Below are positions 5,289 to 10,026 of a DNA stretch of 10,026 bases, piece after piece. The stretch's first letter is position 1, and each line of letters begins with the position of its first letter. The notes beneath the pieces were generated by a model, which saw nothing but the letters and a program-made list of their open reading frames with translations, had not been told where the DNA came from and ran no database searches. Made by a program: the position numbers and the translations under genes. The stretch comes from Minisyncoccota bacterium (lineage in GTDB: Bacteria; Patescibacteriota; Minisyncoccia; Phycocordibacterales; CAIJYI01), in assembly GCA_023229825.1 (NCBI GenBank), contig JALNYN010000038.1:1-10026 (forward strand). Direction: 5' to 3'.

Positions 5289-6581
5289 GTAGTACGGCTG
5301 ATTTTTTCTTTCCAGCGCTCTATCCTTCTTTTTTGTTTGCTCTTGTTCCGCATCCGCCACAAGCTCCTTTTCAATTTCAAGCAGGCGATCATATTTTGCG
5401 CGCCGTTCCGGCTGGGTGTGAGCTCCGGCTTTAATACCGTACGCTCCAACGCCGACGGCGAGATCCGCCACGAACGGATCCATCGTTTCGCCTGACCGAT
5501 GAGATACAATGATCTTCCATCCATACTTCCTCGCATCATGGATCGCTCCAAAAGTCTCAACCATCGTTCCGATCTGATTCGGTTTGACGATCATCCCATT
5601 CACGAGACCTCTGTCGCCATATTTTCTTATCATGATCGAGTTGGTCACAGTAAGATCATCGCCGACGATGAGAACGGAATCGCCGATCCATTTCGTTATC
5701 TCTTCAAAACCGGTGAGATCCTTTTCATAGAAAGGGTCTTCGATACTTTTTAGATCATATTTTTCCGACAAGCCTTTGTATAACATCAGCAGATCGCCTC
5801 TCGAGATCAGATTCCCATTCAGTTCATATTTTTGATTTTCTTTTCTGTAGAACTCCGACGCAGCCGCATCTATCGCAATAAATATGTTCGGGTCTTTTTC
5901 GATGCAATCGGTAAGAATTCGGAACGGTTCTTCAAGATCGCTCGTTCGGAGAGCAAAACCGCCTTCATCTCCCATGAAATAATCCATTTTTTTTTCGGCA
6001 AGTTTCTGACGCACCTTTTCAAAAATTGCGATCGCCTTTTCATTTGATTCCGTGAGCGTTTTTCCGCCGACAGCCAGAATGTACTCCTGAAAAGGAAGAC
6101 AGAAATCAGCGTGAGCGCCGCCGTTCAGCGTATTCATGTACAAGATCGGACGTCCCGCCGGATATCCGCTTTTTTGCGAGATCAATTTCCATAACGGAAT
6201 ATTCTTAACCTTGGCTTCAAGGCGCATTACCGCCATGGAAACCCCGAGCATGGCATTAGCGCCGATGTGCTCTTTATTGCGCGTCGTATCGAGAGAAAGA
6301 ATGGCGTGATCGATGTCTTCGGAATCAAGTGCCATACCGGCTATTTTCGGAGCGATCTTTTTTTCAACGCTGTCAATGGCCTGCAATATTCCCCCGTCCG
6401 CATCCCGCAGAGCGACCGCTTCTTCCGAGCCGGTACTTTTCCCAGAAGGTACCGCCGCTTTTGCGCTAACTTCGTCGAGGCCGATCTTGGCCACAACTTC
6501 GACTTCGATCGTCGCCATGCCGCGTGAATCCGTGATATGTTTAGCAAAACAATTTTTTATTCTAGGTTCGAGTGATAGCAT
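5286..6581 (-). CDS. eno: Enolase (2-phosphoglycerate dehydratase)
   Basis: Enolase interconverts 2-phosphoglycerate and phosphoenolpyruvate with two Mg2+ ions in glycolysis and gluconeogenesis. The 431-aa product is the usual length. Visible motifs: VPSGKSTG with the mobile-loop serine, HIGANAMLGVSMA, MNTLNGGAHADF, FQEYIL, MGDEGGFA, IDAAASEFY, SIEDPF, VGDDLTVTN (the metal-binding Asp/Glu/Asp set), VKPNQIGT with the catalytic lysine, SHRSGET, and KAGAHTQPERRAKYDRLL near the end. Two places differ from textbook sequences: DSRGMATIE replaces DSRGNPTVE, and the usual DIQEF is PFQEY. The lysine/glutamate-rich C-terminal tail ends in NQPYY. The ATG at 6581 is the sensible start; an in-frame ATG at 6737 would add 52 residues translated from repeats. 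The promoter lies 28 bp upstream and no Shine-Dalgarno sequence is seen. Confidence 0.97.
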   Translation of the reverse strand: MLSLEPRIKNCFAKHITDSRGMATIEVEVVAKIGLDEVSAKAAVPSGKSTGSEEAVALRDADGGILQAIDSVEKKIAPKIAGMALDSEDIDHAILSLDTTRNKEHIGANAMLGVSMAVMRLEAKVKNIPLWKLISQKSGYPAGRPILYMNTLNGGAHADFCLPFQEYILAVGGKTLTESNEKAIAIFEKVRQKLAEKKMDYFMGDEGGFALRTSDLEEPFRILTDCIEKDPNIFIAIDAAASEFYRKENQKYELNGNLISRGDLLMLYKGLSEKYDLKSIEDPFYEKDLTGFEEITKWIGDSVLIVGDDLTVTNSIMIRKYGDRGLVNGMIVKPNQIGTMVETFGAIHDARKYGWKIIVSHRSGETMDPFVADLAVGVGAYGIKAGAHTQPERRAKYDRLLEIEKELVADAEQEQTKKKDRALERKNQPYY

Positions 6582-6609
6582 AATAGGTGTGTATTTTTTA
6601 CTTGAGTTT

Positions 6610-6618
6610 ATTATATCA
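6610..6618 (-). promoter_or_regulatory. Extended -10 promoter of enolase
   Basis: The minus strand carries TGATATAAT, identical to the extended -10 box of the PaaX/Cas2-like gene, 28 bases before the enolase ATG. The leader would be about 21 nt. No -35 consensus is present; that position falls within the 18-bp direct repeats just upstream. Confidence 0.65.
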
Positions 6619-6626
6619 CAAGGATA

Positions 6627-6660
6627 TACCAATATACGAATGGGTACCAATATACGAATG
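6627..6660. repeat. Two 16-bp direct repeats (period 18) upstream of the enolase promoter
   Basis: TACCAATATACGAATG occurs at 6627-6642 and again at 6645-6660, separated by GG. Degenerate AATACGA units continue to about 6674. The pair covers the -35 position of the enolase promoter, so it could be a double binding site for a regulator. It could equally be a simple minisatellite like the other short arrays here. Confidence 0.8.
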
Positions 6661-6692
6661 AATACGAATACGAACGACCGACGCAACCTCCG

Positions 6693-6788
6693 CCGGACTG
6701 GGGTTGCACCCCGGTCCGAAACATTTGTAGAAAACACTGAACATTGTTTGATCTAAACATTTCGAACGGGGTTACAAACCCCGTCCGG
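6693..6788. repeat. REP-like element made of two GC-rich hairpins
   Basis: Hairpin A (6694-6703 with 6709-6718) is a ten-base-pair stem with one G-U pair on the plus strand. Hairpin B (6766-6773 with 6777-6784) is a perfect eight-base-pair stem with loop ACA. The outer edges, CCGGAC at 6693 and GTCCGG ending at 6788, are complementary, so the whole unit is roughly a dyad. AAACATTT flanks the middle twice (6719-6726 and 6755-6762), and a weak hairpin lies between. From memory, similar GGGGTT(N)AACCCC-type pairs recur between genes in Parcubacteria, but I cannot check that here. Confidence 0.6.
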
Positions 6789-6797
6789 CGACAAAAC

Positions 6798-6827
6798 AAA
6801 ATCCCCGGCACTGCCGGGGATTTTTTT
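6798..6827 (-). terminator. Bidirectional intrinsic terminator downstream of ppsA
   Basis: AAAATCCCCGGC (6798-6809) pairs perfectly with GCCGGGGATTTT (6813-6824) around a three-base loop. It lies 40 bp after the ppsA stop codon. On the minus strand it is followed by GTTTTGT; on the plus strand by three more T residues (6825-6827). It would stop ppsA transcription before the enolase promoter. Confidence 0.85.
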
Positions 6828-6867
6828 CGTTATTCGTTTTCTATTTTCAATTCTCTATTTTCTATTA
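6828..6867. repeat. Heptad-like repeat starting at the ppsA stop codon
   Basis: Read on the minus strand directly after the TAA stop and one T, the sequence falls into sevens: AGAAAAT, AGAGAAT, TGAAAAT, AGAAAAC, GAATAAC. The pattern is degenerate but keeps the period, and resembles the arrays at the ends of enolase and uvrB. Confidence 0.6.
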
Positions 6868-9279
6868 TCGTCCTTGTAGGTCTTCCTCCTTCTTCACCTC
6901 AAACGTCATCGGGACTACCGAGTCGGAATTGAGAGAAACGGAATCGATATTTTGACTGATGAGAAATCTTAAGAAATCGGGATAGTCAGACGGAGCTTGT
7001 CCGCAGAATCCGATGTATTTGCCGCGGCGATGGCATGCTTCGATCGCCATGGTAATGAGTCTTTTTACCGACGGGTCGTTTTCATTGGAGATCGCGGCGA
7101 TAACGGCATTGTCGCGATCCATTCCGAGCGTGCATTGTCCGAGATCATTGGAACCGATCGAGAAACCGTCGAATACATCAAGGAAATCATCAGCGCGAAG
7201 GACATTCGTCGGGATCTCGCACATAACGTAAATTTTGAGATCTTTCTCTCCTTGCACCAAACCGAATGTTTTCATGATGTCGACGACGCTCTGTCCTTCT
7301 TTCGGCGTTCGACAGAACGGGATCATTGTCTGGACATTTTCCAAACCGAACTGTTCGCGAACGCGTTTGATAGCAATGCATTCGAGCTCGAACGCTTCGG
7401 CGAAATTGGGATGCGCGTAGCGGGATGCTCCGCGCCAGCCGATCATCGGATTTTCTTCTTCGGGTTCATAGGCTTCGCCGCCCAAGAGCTGCCGGTATTC
7501 ATTCGTCTTAAAATCGGAGAAACGCACAATGACCTGATACGGATGGAATGCGGCGCCGATCTGAGCGATACCCTCGGCGAGTTTCTCGATATAAAATTCT
7601 TTTTTGTCGGGATATCCTTCTGTGATCTTTTCGATCTTTGCTTTCAGTTTCGCATCTTTGATCTCTTTGAAATGAATAAGTGCCATCGGATGAACCTGAA
7701 TGTGGGAGATGATGATGAATTCCTCGCGGGCAAGTCCGACGCCTTTATGTGGCAAGAATGAATGCCCGAACGCTCCTTCCGGAGAACCCACATTCAAGCA
7801 GATCTTCGTTTTTACTTCCGGTATGTTGCCGAGATCGAAAGTCTTTACATCGAAAGCAATTTCACCCTTGTAGATGCGTCCGATGTCGCCGAGTGAAGCG
7901 TCGACAGTAATGATGTCTCCGGTTTTCACTTTTGAAAGGACTCCTTCCGCTCCGACAACTGCCGGAATTCCGAGCTCGCGCGAAACGATAGCGGCATGGG
8001 AGGTTCTCCCTCCTTTTTCAGTGACAATACCTTTCGCGATCTTCATGATCGGCTCCCAGTCGGGATCTGTGATCTTCGTCACGAGAATTTCTCCTTCTTT
8101 GAACTCTCCGAGCTTTGCTGTGGAAAGGATAACGCGCGCTTTTCCGGTCACGATCTTTTTTCCTACTGAAACACCCTGCGCGACGTGCGGTTTCGACTCT
8201 TTAAGCGTGTATTCCTCCATAATAAACCCTTTCTTTTCAGCCTGAACGGTTTCCGGCCTCGCCTGTACGATGTAGAGCTCATTTTTAACGCCGTCTTTCG
8301 CCCATTCGATGTCCATCGGCATCGGATGTCCCGATCGTTCCGTATAATGCTTTTCAATAGCCATTCCCCATTTTGCGAGTTCAAGGATCTCCGCATCAGT
8401 AAGTGAAAATCTTTTTCGGTCCGCGTATTCCACTGAGACTTCTTTCACGGGCTTGCTTCCCGAGGTCGTGTAGATCATTTTCACCATCTTTCCGCCAAGC
8501 GATTTTTTGATGATCGCGGGATAGCCCTTTTCGAGTGTCGGTTTGAATACGATGAATTCATCGGGGGTCACTTTACCCTGTACGATCATTTCTCCGAGTC
8601 CATAAGAAGAGTTGATCTCAACGACATTTCGGAATCCGGTTTCCGTATCAAGCGTGAACATAACGCCGGATGCGCCCTTGTCGGAACGAACCATCTTCTG
8701 AATACCGACGGATAAGGCGATAGCCATATTGTCGAACCCTTTATCGGCGCGATAGGAGATGGCGCGATCAGTATACAGGGATGCCATGGCTTTGCGAACG
8801 GCGATCATCACATTTTTATCGCCGGAAATATTCAAATACGTTTCCATCTCACCGGCAAAGGAAGCTCCCGGAAGATCTTCCGCTGTTGCCGATGAGCGGA
8901 CGGCGACGTCGGTAAACTTTTCACCCGAATCGGCGGAAAGCTTATGGTATCCTTCCAGTATCTGCTGCTCAAGGTCTGCGGGAAATGGAGTTTTCAATAT
9001 CAATTCGCGAATGGTCTTTCCGCATTTCGCCAACGCTTTTAAATTTTTCGTATCAAGTCCCGCGAGCGCCGCCGCAATTTTTTCCTGCAATCCGGTGTGC
9101 GACACGAAGTAGCGATAGCCGGAAGCCGTCATCACCAGCGCGTTCGGTATGCGGATCCCCTGCGGTGTAAGCGCATTCCACATTTCCCCAAGAGAGGCAT
9201 TCTTGCCGCCGACATACTTAACGTCGTCGTTCGTGATGTCCGATAGCCACAAAATGTACTTTCCTTCTTTGTCGTTCAT
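6865..9279 (-). CDS. ppsA: Phosphoenolpyruvate synthase (pyruvate, water dikinase)
   Basis: PpsA converts pyruvate, ATP and water to phosphoenolpyruvate, AMP and phosphate, the entry step of gluconeogenesis; in minimal genomes it may run toward pyruvate. The 804-aa product is full length with all three domains. The N-terminal ATP-grasp pyruvate-phosphate-dikinase domain shows VGGKNASLGEM, VRSSATAEDLPGASFAGE, MFTLDTETGF and IVQARPETVQ. The swivelling phosphohistidine domain has GGRTSHAAIVSRELGIP with the phospho-accepting His428. The C-terminal TIM-barrel domain has VRFSDFKTNEY, MIGWRGASRY, MIPFCRTP, SIGSNDLGQ and GFCGQAPSDYPD with catalytic Cys759. The start at 9279 gives the usual N-terminus. 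A TATAAT box lies 40 bp upstream; no Shine-Dalgarno sequence is seen. Enolase follows on the same strand after a terminator, so the two PEP-forming genes are neighbours but separate units. Confidence 0.97.
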   Translation of the reverse strand: MNDKEGKYILWLSDITNDDVKYVGGKNASLGEMWNALTPQGIRIPNALVMTASGYRYFVSHTGLQEKIAAALAGLDTKNLKALAKCGKTIRELILKTPFPADLEQQILEGYHKLSADSGEKFTDVAVRSSATAEDLPGASFAGEMETYLNISGDKNVMIAVRKAMASLYTDRAISYRADKGFDNMAIALSVGIQKMVRSDKGASGVMFTLDTETGFRNVVEINSSYGLGEMIVQGKVTPDEFIVFKPTLEKGYPAIIKKSLGGKMVKMIYTTSGSKPVKEVSVEYADRKRFSLTDAEILELAKWGMAIEKHYTERSGHPMPMDIEWAKDGVKNELYIVQARPETVQAEKKGFIMEEYTLKESKPHVAQGVSVGKKIVTGKARVILSTAKLGEFKEGEILVTKITDPDWEPIMKIAKGIVTEKGGRTSHAAIVSRELGIPAVVGAEGVLSKVKTGDIITVDASLGDIGRIYKGEIAFDVKTFDLGNIPEVKTKICLNVGSPEGAFGHSFLPHKGVGLAREEFIIISHIQVHPMALIHFKEIKDAKLKAKIEKITEGYPDKKEFYIEKLAEGIAQIGAAFHPYQVIVRFSDFKTNEYRQLLGGEAYEPEEENPMIGWRGASRYAHPNFAEAFELECIAIKRVREQFGLENVQTMIPFCRTPKEGQSVVDIMKTFGLVQGEKDLKIYVMCEIPTNVLRADDFLDVFDGFSIGSNDLGQCTLGMDRDNAVIAAISNENDPSVKRLITMAIEACHRRGKYIGFCGQAPSDYPDFLRFLISQNIDSVSLNSDSVVPMTFEVKKEEDLQGR

Positions 9280-9318
9280 ATGTTTATTTAGTAATTTTTA
9301 ATTAATACAGATACGTTT

Positions 9319-9324
9319 ATTATA
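9319..9324 (-). promoter_or_regulatory. Probable -10 box of ppsA
   Basis: A perfect TATAAT on the minus strand ends 39 bases before the ppsA ATG. The hexamer 17 bases upstream (TTTTCT) is a poor -35, and there is no TG extension. The predicted leader is about 33 nt and AT-rich. Confidence 0.5.
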
Positions 9325-9362
9325 CCTCGTTGGAAAAAAGGAGAAAAGGGATAACAAACGGA

Positions 9363-9391
9363 GTATCAGGGTAAAAGTATCGGTATCAGGG
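9363..9391. repeat. GTATCAGGG direct repeat upstream of ppsA
   Basis: GTATCAGGG occurs at 9363-9371 and 9383-9391 (period 20), with a third partial copy, GTATCG, at 9377-9382. It lies about 40-70 bp upstream of the ppsA -10 box, between it and the uvrB terminator. Whether it is regulatory or a chance repeat cannot be told. Confidence 0.4.
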
Positions 9392-9417
9392 GGACGATGG
9401 ACGACCACGGGACAAGT

Positions 9418-9453
9418 AAAAACCGCTTCGGATTCCATCACAAAGCGATTTTT
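9418..9453 (-). terminator. Intrinsic terminator of uvrB
   Basis: On the minus strand AAAAATCGCTT (from 9453) pairs with AAGCGGTTTTT (to 9418), an 11-base-pair stem with one G-U pair, ending in a run of T residues. It lies about 30 bp past the uvrB stop codon. On the plus strand the G-U pair becomes an A-C mismatch, so the minus direction is favoured. Confidence 0.75.
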
Positions 9454-9455
9454 CG

Positions 9456-9500
9456 TTGTCATCATATTCTTTAATCTATTTTCTATTCTCCATTTTCTCC
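9456..9500. repeat. Heptad-like repeat across the uvrB stop codon
   Basis: On the minus strand the sequence can be divided into sevens, GAAAATG, GAGAATA, GAAAATA, GATTAAA, GAATATG, running from the last codons of uvrB through its TAG stop into the intergenic space. The period is kept but the units are degenerate. Confidence 0.5.
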
Positions 9501-10026
9501 GTCTGTTCGTCCTTCAATAAACTTTATTTCATCTCTCAAGATCGCGGCGGTTTCGAAATCGAGCTCTCGAACGGCGGCGGACATTTGCTTTCTTTTCACT
9601 TTTAATAATTTTTCTTTCTCTTTCCCGAATACTTCGCCGTCGATCACGAGATTGGCGTTGACGGCTTTTTCATGTGCGCTTTCGAGGTGCTCGGTGATAT
9701 CATGGATGTGTTTGATGATGGTTTGCGGAGTGATGCCGTGCTTCTTATTGTACTCCATTTGAATTTTTCGGCGGCGATTCGTTTCACCTACCGCTTTTTC
9801 TATGGACCCGGTCATATGATCGGCGTAAAGGATTACCTTGCCTTCCACGTTTCGTGCGGCACGGCCGATCGTCTGAATAAGCGACGTTTCGCTCCGCAGA
9901 AATCCTTCTTTGTCGGCATCCAAAATGCCGATAAAAGTAACCTCCGGCAAATCTAACCCTTCACGCAAAAGATTAACGCCGACCAAACAATCAAAAGTAC
10001 CACGACGAAATTCCGTCAAAATTTTA
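9483..10026 (-). CDS. uvrB: UvrABC system protein B, C-terminal part (cut by the window edge)
   Basis: UvrB is the damage-verifying helicase-like subunit of nucleotide excision repair; it receives DNA from UvrA and recruits UvrC. Only the last 180 residues are present. They begin in helicase domain 3 with LTEFRRGTFDCLVG and NLLREGLDLPEV, continue with ILDADKEGFLRS and motif VI (QTIGRAARN), then YNKKHGITPQTI, and end in the UvrC-binding UVR domain (about KRKQMSAAVRELDFETAAILRDEI split across two helices). The reading frame runs off the right edge, so no start is in the window; an in-frame TTG at 10019 is the Leu codon of ILTEF and not a start. The last residues (GENGE) are encoded by the heptad-like repeat. 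A terminator follows. Confidence 0.97.
   Translation of the reverse strand, partial: KILTEFRRGTFDCLVGVNLLREGLDLPEVTFIGILDADKEGFLRSETSLIQTIGRAARNVEGKVILYADHMTGSIEKAVGETNRRRKIQMEYNKKHGITPQTIIKHIHDITEHLESAHEKAVNANLVIDGEVFGKEKEKLLKVKRKQMSAAVRELDFETAAILRDEIKFIEGRTDGENGE

Noticed and set aside
6582..6737. 52-residue N-terminal extension of enolase
   Set aside because: It is translated from direct repeats and the promoter region; the enolase fold begins just after the ATG at 6581.
6997..7761. 254-codon open frame on the plus strand
   Set aside because: It lies entirely antisense to ppsA, whose domains and catalytic residues are intact; the translated product shows no recognisable domain.

Overview
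The window looks like chromosome of a small-genome bacterium, most likely a member of the Candidate Phyla Radiation (Patescibacteria), with Parcubacteria-like (Paceibacteria) the best guess. The reasons are: a PaaX/Cas2-like small regulator of the type common in those genomes; gene starts that mostly lack a Shine-Dalgarno sequence; promoters sitting so close to two start codons that the mRNAs should be leaderless; and intergenic regions full of short tandem repeats and GC-rich hairpins. gatB and the enolase gene end in TGA and no gene needs UGA to be read as an amino acid, so the code appears to be standard bacterial rather than the UGA=Gly code of Gracilibacteria/Absconditabacteria. The taxonomic call is inference; there is no rRNA or ribosomal protein to anchor it.

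Layout, left to right. 1-309 has no convincing gene but holds three hairpins, the last a very regular 20-bp perfect inverted repeat. 310-1699 carries, on the minus strand, a PaaX/Cas2-like regulator followed by tsaC (threonylcarbamoyl-AMP synthase for tRNA t6A37). A 42-bp perfect palindrome lies over the promoter of the regulator. 1791-3497 (minus) is gatB, for tRNA-dependent Gln/Asn synthesis, followed by a 73-aa unknown protein and a terminator. 3532-3641 is a three-copy 37-bp tandem repeat of hairpins. 3662-4174 (minus) is a membrane-anchored DUF7282-like protein. 4402-5154 is the only plus-strand gene, a stand-alone PIN-domain ribonuclease-like protein with a canonical promoter and strong ribosome binding site. 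5286-6581 (minus) is enolase, 6865-9279 (minus) is phosphoenolpyruvate synthase, and 9483-10026 (minus) is the C-terminal part of UvrB, cut by the window edge.

The genes are mostly housekeeping: tRNA modification and charging (tsaC, gatB), the PEP node of central carbon metabolism (eno and ppsA, which respectively make PEP from 2-phosphoglycerate and from pyruvate), and nucleotide excision repair (uvrB). I see no defence system, prophage, transposase or CRISPR array. The most unusual content is between genes: the perfect palindrome and the perfect inverted repeat, heptameric repeat arrays beginning at or across three stop codons (eno, ppsA, uvrB), a REP-like paired hairpin element, and a repeated extended -10 promoter form, TGATATWAT.
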